Assembly (NCBI RefSeq): GCF_003025615.1
Contig: NZ_PYMJ01000031.1
Coordinates: forward strand, 1-64,000
DNA length: 64,000 nucleotides
DNA from: Photobacterium frigidiphilum
GTDB taxonomy: Bacteria; Pseudomonadota; Gammaproteobacteria; Enterobacterales; Vibrionaceae
Reading direction: 5' to 3'
How positions within the stretch are numbered: position 1 is the stretch's first letter; the number at the start of each line of letters is the position of its first letter. The notes under the pieces were generated by a model. That model had not been told where the DNA came from. It searched no databases and saw only the letters and a list, made by a program, of their open reading frames with translations. The position numbers and the translations under genes are program-made. Shown here piece after piece: positions 55,860-64,000 of this stretch.

Positions 55860-56432
55860 ATGTTAACGCTTTCTAATGTTCGTACAGCTTTGATGGTTGT
55901 TGTATTGAGTGTTGGCTTGTTACTGATGGGGCGAGGGGGCTATATCCAAGCGAAGGCGTGGCTCGCACAAGTGTTAATTGCTCAGGCTTGGCAACAACAA
56001 ACAGCAACAGGTATTCCAACTAAACCATGGCCGTGGGCAGATACTTCCCCCATTGCGCAATTGATTTTACCTAACGGTGAGCAACAAACAGTACTGGCGG
56101 GTGTTAGTGGGCGTAACTTGGCTTTTGGGCCTACTTTACAGTTATTCACTGCAAAGCCAGATGAGCAGGGCAATGTGGTGATTTACGGGCATAACGATAC
56201 GCATTTTAAGTCGTTAGAAACAGCTAAAATAGGCGATGGCATTGAAGTACAAGGTGAGCATGGAAAGACAGTACGTTACATTGTCACAAGTTTACAGGTA
56301 GTGAATCAACAAGAGACAAAGTTAGCCGCACAAACGCCGTGGTCGCAGTTAACCTTAATTACGTGTTACCCCTTTACTACTGTTAGCGTGAATGGTCCTT
56401 TGCGATGGGTGGTAACCGCCATACCTGCATAA
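55860..56432 (+). CDS. Class GN-like (marine proteobacterial) sortase
   Basis: The 190-residue transpeptidase has an N-terminal membrane anchor (about 8-24) and the sortase beta barrel. Catalytic His is in VIYGHNDTHF (His111), Cys169 in LTLITCYPF, and Arg182 in GPLRWVV. AAGGG lies 7 nt before the ATG, and the gene is 23 bp after its presumed substrate, so they form one operon. It would cleave the LAQTG-type tail of the VIT-VWA protein; what the cleaved end is joined to in Gram-negative cells is not known. Confidence 0.92.
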   Translation: MLTLSNVRTALMVVVLSVGLLLMGRGGYIQAKAWLAQVLIAQAWQQQTATGIPTKPWPWADTSPIAQLILPNGEQQTVLAGVSGRNLAFGPTLQLFTAKPDEQGNVVIYGHNDTHFKSLETAKIGDGIEVQGEHGKTVRYIVTSLQVVNQQETKLAAQTPWSQLTLITCYPFTTVSVNGPLRWVVTAIPA

Positions 56433-56534
56433 AGACTAACAATCGACTTACTTGGTCTTTGACACTTTAAATTTACTTACAATTCCATTATTATCGAAAT
56501 ATAGTAAGTAAGTATCGTAAATTGAGGAAAGGCT

Positions 56535-57089
56535 ATGCTAGCGGAGTGGTTAACACACAAAGACCAATTAAGAAGTTACATAGTGAAACAAACAGGTGAT
56601 CTAGACTTAGCTGACGATATCTTGCAAGAGGTATACATTAAAGCAAGCCAGAAAATTCACCAGCTAGAAGCTAAAGATAAACTTAAAAATTGGCTGTATC
56701 GCATTGCTTATAATACGATTATAGATTTCTACCGATCGCACCAAAGCCATGAAGAGCTGATGGATAACCAAATAGAAGAAGAGGTGCCTGCTGAAGTTGT
56801 CAATTTACAAACTATGGGGCAGTGCTTACGCCCGATGTTTGATTGTTTGCCAGAGAAATATCGTCAAGCAATGATTCTTTCTGAATTAGATGGATTATCT
56901 CAAAAGGCAGTCGCTGAACAATTAGGGTTGTCATTATCAGGAACGAAAAGTCGGGTTCAACGTGGCCGAGTTAAGCTTAAAGAAATTCTAACGAATTGCT
57001 GTAATGTGGAAATGGGACGCGAAGGTATCATTGATTTCTATCCCAAAGCAGAGTGTGCTGAATTCGCTAAAAGTAACGGTGTGGGTTAA
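56535..57089 (+). CDS. ECF-type sigma factor, SigZ-like
   Basis: The 184-residue sigma-70 family protein has region 2 (DLADDILQEVYIKASQK and LKNWLYRIAYNTIIDFYR) and region 4 (LPEKYRQAMILSELDGLSQKAVAEQLG with SGTKSRVQRGR). The tail with CCNVEMGREGIIDFYP matches SigZ-type factors. AGGAAAGG lies directly before the ATG. It is 102 bp past the sortase gene on the same strand. No anti-sigma gene is adjacent; the Cys pair near the C-terminus may sense redox or metal (inference). Confidence 0.85.
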   Translation: MLAEWLTHKDQLRSYIVKQTGDLDLADDILQEVYIKASQKIHQLEAKDKLKNWLYRIAYNTIIDFYRSHQSHEELMDNQIEEEVPAEVVNLQTMGQCLRPMFDCLPEKYRQAMILSELDGLSQKAVAEQLGLSLSGTKSRVQRGRVKLKEILTNCCNVEMGREGIIDFYPKAECAEFAKSNGVG

Positions 57090-57288
57090 GCCTGAGCTTT
57101 AACATTTCATTGGTGTTTTTTTCTATAAATCGACTTACTTTCTGGGTTGTTTTCTTCTTTTAGAAGAGCGTCTTCACCTTGCCTCTATCTATATTTTAAT
57201 TTTTTGGGGGAATTTTTTAAAAAATTGCGTCTTTTTTCATTTCTCTGCGTCTTAATAGAATGAATAACATTTTTATCGAATAAGACAA

Positions 57289-57824
57289 ATGAGAAATGAA
57301 GCTATCCCCTCTGAGGTTAAGACACCAGTTATAGAAATGCTGGAATTTTTAGCAAGCGATCAAGCGAAAGAAACCCTGCGTGATGTTCGCCGTGGAATTG
57401 AACGTGAAATGGTTCGAATTACACCCAATGGGGCGCTTTCTCAACGACCACACCCTGTATCTTTGGGCTCTGCACTTACTCTCCCGTACATCACCACCGA
57501 TTTTTCAGAAGCGCAGCAAGAGTTAGTGACTCCTGCGGTTAATGAGAGAAGTGAGACATTTGAAACACTGGCTTTTTTACACCACTTTGTTGCGGCTAAG
57601 TTGAATGAGAGTGAGTCGATGTGGGCTGCGAGTATGCCCCCTGCATTGCCTGATGATCACGATATTCCTATTGCTCGTTACGGTACTTCGAATGCTGGAA
57701 TGCTGGAATGGTGAAGGCTCGCTACCGTGAAGGGCTAGCCAATCGTTATGGAAAGCGGATGCAGCCAATTCGGTGCCATTCGCCCCAATCTCAGGCAAAC
57801 CAAGCACAAGAGAAAATTGTGTAA
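57289..57824 (+). pseudogene. Truncated, frameshifted glutamate-cysteine ligase gene (gshA remnant)
   Basis: The first 141 codons match the N-terminal part of proteobacterial GshA (RRGIEREMVRITPNG, HPVSLGSALTLPYITTDFSE, ELVTP). At 57695-57710 an 8-bp unit, ctggaatg, is duplicated in tandem and shifts the frame to an early stop. Removing one copy restores NAGMVKARYREGLANRYGK, which is the expected GshA continuation. The rest of the roughly 520-codon gene is missing: the restored frame ends at 57822-57824, just before the ABC gene. GshA makes gamma-glutamylcysteine, the first step to glutathione. It heads a run of genes ending in glutathione synthetase. Confidence 0.82.
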
Positions 57825-57826
57825 TT

Positions 57827-59620
57827 ATGAATATTCTTTGGAAATTAAAGGGCTACCTTAAAATGTTTGGCCGACACTATCTGATTGCCTTTGCGGCATT
57901 GCAGGTGGTTGCGTTGGTCAATTTGATTCCTTCATGGTTGATCGGTCGAATTGTCGACGGCATTAGTAAAGGGACATTAGACTCTCAAGCTATGATCACG
58001 CATGTTGCCGGGATTATTGTCTCGGGCGCGGCAATGTACGGTTTGCGTTTTGTATGGCAAAGCAAACTATATGGTGCTTCTATTGCGATAACTCGTGTGA
58101 TTCGAAGTGAGTTGTTTCAAAAGTTCTCTCAATTGTCACCTGCATTCTATGCTCGCAGAAGTACAGGGGATCTGATGGCACATGCGACCAATGACCTTAA
58201 TGCGGTGGAAGAAACCATGGGAATGGGGGTCATGACATTGGTGGACTCTTTGATCGCAGGTATTACGGTCATTTTGGGAATGATCTTTGTTGTTAGTGGT
58301 GAACTTACCGCTGTCGCACTGCTTCCCTTCCCATTATTAGTACTCATTACTCGCCGCTATGGTGTCAAGCTACATAAGGCGTTTGGTAAGGCGCAATCTG
58401 CGTTTTCTGATCTAACCGAAGAGACTCGTGAAACGGTATCGGGTATTCGTGCGGTTCGCTCACACGGCATTTCTGATCGTCAAGAACAGCGCTTTGGAAA
58501 AACCTTAGATGAAACGGTAGATGCAAATCTTTTAGTTGCAAAAGTGGATGCGGCATTTGGTCCCACGATTCAATTAGTCTATGGGCTGTCGTTCGTCATT
58601 TCACTGGGCTACGGAGCATGGTTGATAGAACAAGGCAGCATAACTGTGGGATTGTTTACTACCTTTACACTTTACCTTGGGCAACTACTTGGGCCATTTA
58701 TGCAGTTTGGTTGGCAGTTCAATGTATTTCAACGAGGTAAGACGTCATGGCGTCGTCTGGAGCAGTTATTTGCTGAAAATATTGAAGTCGTAGAAGGTGA
58801 CATAACACTACCGAAAACAGCGGACGCAAGTATGTCTTTTGATATCAAGTCATTCACTTATCAAAAAGCGAACCGTAAAGCGCTCGATAAGGTGAAATTT
58901 GATTTGCCATCGGGCGGGTTGGTCGGCATTACTGGGCCAACGGGCAGCGGTAAAAGCACGCTATTGCACTTGGCACTACGCCAATTTCAACTTGAGATGC
59001 CATCAATAATTCACATTTCAGGTATGCCAAGCGACAGCCTAACGTTTGGTTCCTTACGCAGTAAGCTGGCTTGGGTTCCTCAAAAGCCGCACTTGTTTTC
59101 AGGCTCTATCGCAGAGAATATCGCGTTGGCGAAACCTGATGCGTCGCAAGCAGAAATCGAGCATGTGGCTGAAATGGCGGGTATTCGAGCAGAAATTGAA
59201 GCGATGCCTGAAGGCTTTGATACTTCACTTAGAGAGGGCGGTACGAATCTATCGGGTGGTCAAAAACAGCGTTTGACTCTTGCTAGAGCTCTATTGTCGG
59301 GTGCTGATATCCTTTTGTTGGATGATCCATTTAGTGCGTTAGATATGAAGACTGAAGTGCAAGTTCGTCAAAACCTAAAGGCGCATTATTCCCATAAAAC
59401 CATGTTGCTAGTGACACAGCGTCTAACCAATCTTATCGAAGCTGATCATATCTTAGTATTGAATGATGGGCAGGTAGAAGAGCGTGGTTCTCACCATGAG
59501 TTGGTGGCGAATCAAGGCTGGTATTCAATGGTTTATCAACGTCAAAGCCAGTTGGGGCTGTCCATAAGTGGCGATGCTGCTATTCAATGTACTGGCATTG
59601 AGGGAAAAGACGATGAGTAA
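57827..59620 (+). CDS. ABC exporter half-transporter, MdlA-like
   Basis: The protein is 597 residues from the ATG at 57827 (upstream open frame lies in the gshA remnant). It has six membrane helices (about 10-300) followed by a nucleotide-binding domain with Walker A GPTGSGKST, the signature LSGGQKQRLTLARALL, Walker B ILLLDD and a D-loop Ser-Ala-Leu-Asp. It overlaps the next ABC gene by 8 bp (ATGAGTAA), so the two should form a heterodimer like MdlAB/SmdAB. The substrate is unknown; the neighbours suggest a thiol or gamma-glutamyl peptide. Confidence 0.87.
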   Translation: MNILWKLKGYLKMFGRHYLIAFAALQVVALVNLIPSWLIGRIVDGISKGTLDSQAMITHVAGIIVSGAAMYGLRFVWQSKLYGASIAITRVIRSELFQKFSQLSPAFYARRSTGDLMAHATNDLNAVEETMGMGVMTLVDSLIAGITVILGMIFVVSGELTAVALLPFPLLVLITRRYGVKLHKAFGKAQSAFSDLTEETRETVSGIRAVRSHGISDRQEQRFGKTLDETVDANLLVAKVDAAFGPTIQLVYGLSFVISLGYGAWLIEQGSITVGLFTTFTLYLGQLLGPFMQFGWQFNVFQRGKTSWRRLEQLFAENIEVVEGDITLPKTADASMSFDIKSFTYQKANRKALDKVKFDLPSGGLVGITGPTGSGKSTLLHLALRQFQLEMPSIIHISGMPSDSLTFGSLRSKLAWVPQKPHLFSGSIAENIALAKPDASQAEIEHVAEMAGIRAEIEAMPEGFDTSLREGGTNLSGGQKQRLTLARALLSGADILLLDDPFSALDMKTEVQVRQNLKAHYSHKTMLLVTQRLTNLIEADHILVLNDGQVEERGSHHELVANQGWYSMVYQRQSQLGLSISGDAAIQCTGIEGKDDE

Positions 59621-61535
59621 GCGTCAAACAAGTGAAACACCACAAGATAAAAATAAGACAGAGAAGCAACAACCAGTGAAAGATAATGCGCTTTATCGCC
59701 GTTTATTGACCTTCTCATTGCCGCACAAAGCGCGTTTTGGCTTTGCCTTTTTGATGTTGGCGCTTGCGGTCAGTGCCGAGATGGCTATTCCATGGTTGGC
59801 TAAAATTGTGTTGGATGAGGTCATTGTGCCTCTGCAATTTGAATGGCAACAACTTATCACATTGATCGGGCTTATGATGCTGTTCTATGTGTTTGCCGCG
59901 GTGTTTGGGTATTTACAAGCGGTCACCTTTAAACACAGTGCATTGCTGGTGGTTAAAGACGTACGTGAACAACTATTCCGCCATGTATTGAACTTTCCTA
60001 TTGCGACGTTCGATAAATTATCAACGGGTAAACTGGTCTCTTACATTACCAACGATACTGAATCGCTACGGAATATGTACGTTTCGACGATTCCAACCGT
60101 GATTCAAGGTGCATTGCGCATCACGGCTATTTTCATCGCAATTGCATTACTGGATTGGCGTTTGATGTTGCTCAGTTTGGTGCTGATTCCTATTTTGTTG
60201 ATGACGATGCATTTGTATCGCAAGATTTCAATGTCAGTGTTTGACGGCATTCGAGTTCAAGTCAGCAATATTAACGGGCAAATAAACGAATCGTTGCAAG
60301 GTATGGCGTTGATTCAAGCGTTTCGTCAAGAAAAGGCGTTCCAAACTAAGTTTGAGAAAGATAACCAAAGCTGGTTTAACTTCCGTGCTAAGTCAGTCGC
60401 AATTGATAGCTTGATGTTGTTACCACTGACGCGCTTGATTTCGACGTTGACAGCAGCAGGCATTGTAGCGTGGTTTGCAGGAGCATCGATGTCGACCGTT
60501 GTTGAGATTGGTACTTTATATGCGTTTTTGAACTACATTGAGCGCTTCTTTGACCCGTTCCGACAGTTATCGATGGAATTGCACAAATTGCAGGTTGCAA
60601 CTGTGTCTTCGAAACGTATTTTTGAGCTGCTAGACGATGATTCTGAAATTCATAATCAATCGATGCCGGAAGTGAAGATAAATGATAGCAACGATATTGA
60701 GTTTCGTAATGTAACCATGGGATACGAAGTCGATAAGCCAGTACTCAAAGATGTCAGCTTTACGGCAAAAGGTGGCGAGTTTACAGCGATTGTTGGGCAT
60801 ACCGGCAGCGGGAAAAGTTCGGTGATCAATCTGTTGATGCGTTTTTATCAACAGCAGCAAGGCGACATCCTTATTGGCGGACAACCGCTTAATAAACTGC
60901 CTGAATCACAACTGCGAAAGCTGTTTGGCTTGGTATCACAAGACCCAACCATCTTTAGCGGTTCAATCGTTGATAATATCGATTTATCTCATGATGCCGC
61001 TTTTAGTCATGGCTATACGAGTGATGACAGTACGCTTAATGACAATGACAATAAAGCACTAAAAGCTAGCCGTGATAAAGCGATACAAGCAGCCGAAATG
61101 GTGAAAGCGGATCGCTTCATTCATCGTTTACCTGATGGTTTTGATCATCAACCAAGCAATGGCGGCGCTACGCTTTCTGTGGGTGAAAGACAGTTATTGG
61201 CATTAGCTCGTGCGATTTCTCACGATCCGAAAATATTCCTGCTTGATGAAGCGACGGCGAATATCGACAGTGAATCGGAAGAAACGGTAAAGCAGGCTCT
61301 TGAGAATATCCAAGACGGCAGAACTGTTATCACCGTTGCGCACCGTTTATCGACGATTCAAAACGCCGATCAAATTTTGGTGATGAACAGCGGAAAGGTG
61401 ATACAGAGCGGTACACACCAGGCGCTAATCGAACAAGATGGCGATTACCGAGATTTATACCTTGCACAGAAAGCGCAAGAAGAAAACGAACATCAAAACA
61501 GCACGCTAGGCCTAACGGCTGTGAGCGCGGCATAA
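59613..61535 (+). CDS. ABC exporter half-transporter, MdlB-like
   Basis: The protein is 640 residues from the ATG at 59613 (GAGGGA about 7 nt upstream). The membrane domain is at about 40-330; the nucleotide-binding domain has Walker A GHTGSGKSS, a modified signature LSVGERQLLALARA and Walker B IFLLDEATANIDSES. About 35 polar residues rich in Asp, Asn and Ser (DSTLNDNDNK) are inserted between the Q-loop and signature. It pairs with the preceding half-transporter. Its stop is 28 bp before the glutathione synthetase gene. Confidence 0.87.
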   Translation: MSKRQTSETPQDKNKTEKQQPVKDNALYRRLLTFSLPHKARFGFAFLMLALAVSAEMAIPWLAKIVLDEVIVPLQFEWQQLITLIGLMMLFYVFAAVFGYLQAVTFKHSALLVVKDVREQLFRHVLNFPIATFDKLSTGKLVSYITNDTESLRNMYVSTIPTVIQGALRITAIFIAIALLDWRLMLLSLVLIPILLMTMHLYRKISMSVFDGIRVQVSNINGQINESLQGMALIQAFRQEKAFQTKFEKDNQSWFNFRAKSVAIDSLMLLPLTRLISTLTAAGIVAWFAGASMSTVVEIGTLYAFLNYIERFFDPFRQLSMELHKLQVATVSSKRIFELLDDDSEIHNQSMPEVKINDSNDIEFRNVTMGYEVDKPVLKDVSFTAKGGEFTAIVGHTGSGKSSVINLLMRFYQQQQGDILIGGQPLNKLPESQLRKLFGLVSQDPTIFSGSIVDNIDLSHDAAFSHGYTSDDSTLNDNDNKALKASRDKAIQAAEMVKADRFIHRLPDGFDHQPSNGGATLSVGERQLLALARAISHDPKIFLLDEATANIDSESEETVKQALENIQDGRTVITVAHRLSTIQNADQILVMNSGKVIQSGTHQALIEQDGDYRDLYLAQKAQEENEHQNSTLGLTAVSAA

Positions 61536-61563
61536 GTGATAAAATAGAAAGAGTCATTACATT

Positions 61564-63045
61564 ATGAATAACGACAACAAGCAATTTATGCCTCAAGACG
61601 TCATTAACGATATCCTTGAGTGGGAAATTATGCACGGCGTCGCGTTTCGTCAGGCCGATAATACGGCAAGGCATGTACCATTCAGCATCGCACCGATGAC
61701 GATGGAACGCTCTGTGTACCAACACTTGCTTTCTGTTACACCACTGATCGCTAAGTTGGTAAGCAACGTGTCTGAAGATCATGATTTCCTGCAAGAGTCG
61801 CTTAGTGATATGGCAAAGGCAGACCCATTTTTTGGTCGTTTGATGGAGCTGCATCAGCAAGCACATGGTGATGTAACTAAGCGTCAGCAACCTGCTCGCC
61901 AGCCACTACTTTTGATGCGTACCGATTTTATGGATGATCGTCAGCATGGGGCAAAAGTGATCGAATTCAATGGTATTGCTGCAGGTATGGGGCCATTTGG
62001 TCAGCGCGCTACAGAGTTGCATTGCTTTGTGCAAGATCAATGGAACGATGTCTACCGTAATTGGTTAGAAGACGATACGGCAATACCAGCAGACAATCAC
62101 GGCATGGAACAACTCGCTATAGGTATTGCCGCCTCAGCAAGAAAGGTAAAGGCGCACTTTGCTGAACTGGGTGATAGTGCGAACGAACAAAAGCCAACTT
62201 TCCTGATGATTGTGCAGAAAGATGAAGACAATGTTTACGATCAGCACCTATTGGAAGTTGCATTGCAAAAGATTGGGGTTCGCACAGTAAGACGCACCTT
62301 TGAGCAGTTGAGCACTCAGCTCTCTAGTGGTGAAAATCAGCGCCTAATTCTTGAAAATGTTGGCGCAATTGACACGGTTTACTTACGTGCAGGCTATCAA
62401 TATTCAGACTACTGGGCACCAGAGTTGAATGAAGATATTTGCTGTCACACATTAAGCCAAACGCGTCTGTTTATTGAAATGCATTACGTGGCAATGAACG
62501 CGACCATCAGCCAGCAGCTTGCAACGAGTAAATCAATGCAGATGCTACTGACCATGATGCCTGCACAAGAGTATGCCCGTTGGGGGTTAACCCTAGAAGA
62601 AGCTCGATTAGTAAAGAGTGTATTGGCAGATATGAAACCCATTTCGAAGGAGGCAATCGAATGGTTTAATACCTCTGCCGATAAGCAAGAGTGGGTACTC
62701 AAGAACCAAGGCGAAGGTGGTGGTCACTGTGTGTTTGGAGATCAGATCAGTGAGACATTAGCCAAATTGAAGCCAGAAGAGTATGACGCATGGGCATTGA
62801 TGCAGCGTTTGTATCCGCATGAACGAGATACGCCAACCATTGCGGTTCGTGATGGAAAGCAGACGTTAGTGAACGATCTTGTGAGCGAAATCGGCTTGTT
62901 TACCGCCCATTATCAAGGAGAGCCTGTAACGGAGCTAGACGGCTATGCTGGTTACTTAATCCGCAGTAAGCCTGCCAGTGAAAATGAAGGTGGCATTCAT
63001 AGCGGTCAAGGGATCTTAGATTCTCTAGTACTTATTAATGCGTGA
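61564..63045 (+). CDS. Eukaryotic-type glutathione synthetase
   Basis: The 493-residue ATP-grasp ligase is of the eukaryotic GSS family, not the 315-residue bacterial GshB. Landmarks are LLMRTDFMDD and KVIEFNGIAAGMGPF (substrate region), TVYLRAGYQYSDYW, the glycine-rich loop LKNQGEGGGHCVFGDQI (compare the EGGGN loop of eukaryotic enzymes) and the C-terminal YLIRSKPASENEGG then IHSGQGILDSL. It joins glycine, or another amino acid, to gamma-glutamylcysteine. It ends a same-strand run: gshA remnant, two half-ABC exporters, this gene. The family is patchy in bacteria, which suggests transfer. Confidence 0.85.
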   Translation: MNNDNKQFMPQDVINDILEWEIMHGVAFRQADNTARHVPFSIAPMTMERSVYQHLLSVTPLIAKLVSNVSEDHDFLQESLSDMAKADPFFGRLMELHQQAHGDVTKRQQPARQPLLLMRTDFMDDRQHGAKVIEFNGIAAGMGPFGQRATELHCFVQDQWNDVYRNWLEDDTAIPADNHGMEQLAIGIAASARKVKAHFAELGDSANEQKPTFLMIVQKDEDNVYDQHLLEVALQKIGVRTVRRTFEQLSTQLSSGENQRLILENVGAIDTVYLRAGYQYSDYWAPELNEDICCHTLSQTRLFIEMHYVAMNATISQQLATSKSMQMLLTMMPAQEYARWGLTLEEARLVKSVLADMKPISKEAIEWFNTSADKQEWVLKNQGEGGGHCVFGDQISETLAKLKPEEYDAWALMQRLYPHERDTPTIAVRDGKQTLVNDLVSEIGLFTAHYQGEPVTELDGYAGYLIRSKPASENEGGIHSGQGILDSLVLINA

Positions 63046-63340
63046 TTGTTTATGAGGCTATTGTCCGAACCCTGATGGTCTTAATAGCATGAGAATCTAA
63101 ATGCTATCAAGGCTCAGAGTCATGTGAGTGACAGCAAAGAGGCTCTTGGCTCTTATAGATTAATGGTATTAGACCGTAGTGTTTTGTGAAAAATTTGAAA
63201 CACGGAAATATTCACCATCGAGTCAGCGTGGTCGACAATATGGTGCAGGTGTTTGACGAGCAGACAGATAGTTAGTTAATGCTGATAAGCTCTTCCTTTG
63301 TTCAATTGCAGATGGAAAAATTTTCAGCTGCAAGCGGTTT

Positions 63341-63733
63341 TTATTTCCGATTTTGACGCTGCGGGTAGCGGCCGCTCTTCTTTAGCCGTTTAGCCACACT
63401 ATAGTGATAATAGCGGGCCAGAAGTGGACGAATAAACGGCAGGCCGATAAAAAAAGCCAGCGGTTTAAGACGACTGACTCGGCTCATTAACAGGATATAC
63501 GCATCAAGTTCGCTCAAAACTTTCCCACTTGCTGTTTTAACATGCAGTTCGGTCAATGCTTTCAGGGGGTCGATACCTAGCTGCTGCAGCAACTTTTCCT
63601 GCCCGGTAATATCAACCCAGCATACCGAATCGCCCTTATCTCCTGCCAGATTTTGATAATTATTACGATCTTTAATACAACGCGGGCAGCTGCCATCGTA
63701 ATAAACAGTTACTTTTTCGTCGCCATTTTTCAT
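63341..63733 (-). CDS. DCC-family thiol-disulfide oxidoreductase-like protein (DUF393)
   Basis: The protein is 130 residues from the ATG at 63733, with the strong site GGAGGG 6 nt upstream; the frame is open to 63874 without family character. The N-terminal VTVYYDGSCPRCIKDRNNY has the DGxCxxC signature of the DCC family (thioredoxin-like). The C-terminal half has a hydrophobic segment (LAFFIGLPFIRPLLARYY). The function of the family is not established. It is convergent with the glutathione synthetase gene, a plausible but unproven redox link. Confidence 0.87.
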   Translation of the reverse strand: MKNGDEKVTVYYDGSCPRCIKDRNNYQNLAGDKGDSVCWVDITGQEKLLQQLGIDPLKALTELHVKTASGKVLSELDAYILLMSRVSRLKPLAFFIGLPFIRPLLARYYHYSVAKRLKKSGRYPQRQNRK

Positions 63734-64000
63734 ATTTCGCCCTCCTACATATATTCTATACCTAGCCTCCTTTATTGCCGTGAAGGCTGAGTTCTTATGA
63801 TCCCGGTTAATAAAAAAAACGATATTTGCAATTGAACAAAGTGAACTAAAATTACAAAAAAGTATGCCTCTCAATGGTTTTTTTTATTGTCCGGGTTTAC
63901 TGACATTTCTTGGTTCGCAGAATATGACGACACCTCGCTATGGGGCACATAGTGCCTTAGAGTGTCAGCTTTAATGTTTGATTATTACACCACCAAATCA

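Overview
The window looks like chromosomal DNA of a marine, probably cold- or deep-adapted gammaproteobacterium of the Vibrionaceae, closest in flavour to Photobacterium (P. profundum type). The basis is a complete pfaABCD polyunsaturated fatty acid synthase operon, a torECA trimethylamine N-oxide respiration operon, Vibrio-style dif-like sites, a vibrio-length purC, and a marine sortase/VIT-VWA pair. This assignment comes from gene content and recalled families; no search was run.

Left end (1-9300): a CTX-type filamentous prophage with a 7,606-bp repeat period. A divergent small repressor-like gene is followed on the minus strand by a RstA-like replication gene, a likely ssDNA-binding protein, small virion proteins, a major coat protein, a 25-codon hydrophobic gene, a pIII-like adhesin with a (GGGDT)n linker, a pVI-like protein, a Zot/pI assembly ATPase and a secretin N-domain-only protein. 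The 127-bp direct repeats at 1-127 and 7607-7733 each carry a XerC/XerD site with a 12-bp centre. A second, oppositely oriented dif-like site (7562-7590) would let the single strand fold into a CTXphi-like attP hairpin. The size of the repeat suggests that another copy or a relative lies just left of the window. An IS with an ISNCY/IS1202-like transposase abuts the right end.

9300-13200: accessory genes. They include a small secreted ORF with an in-frame stop, an M9 collagenase, and a secreted-protein-like ORF that has lost its start codon.

13193-37162: lipid region. pfaABCD (minus strand, translationally coupled) makes EPA-type polyunsaturated fatty acids. Upstream lie a hotdog thioesterase and, divergently, oleABCD for head-to-head long-chain olefin synthesis. 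Together they could make a polyunsaturated acyl chain, release or edit it, and condense two chains into a polyene hydrocarbon. A MITE-like element sits between the thioesterase and oleA.

37221-53182: ordinary chromosomal genes, including a dCache chemoreceptor, torECA, purC, a UvrD-like helicase, a LysR regulator, a secreted YtcJ-type amidohydrolase and a di-haem peroxidase-like protein.

53183-64000: a VIT-VWA sortase substrate with an unusual LAQTG-type tail, its class GN-like sortase and a SigZ-like sigma factor. Then comes a broken gshA (8-bp tandem duplication), a pair of half-ABC exporters and an intact eukaryotic-type glutathione synthetase, which together look like a decayed thiol-peptide synthesis/export operon. 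The window ends with a DCC-family thiol-disulfide protein. No tRNA, rRNA or CRISPR array was seen.
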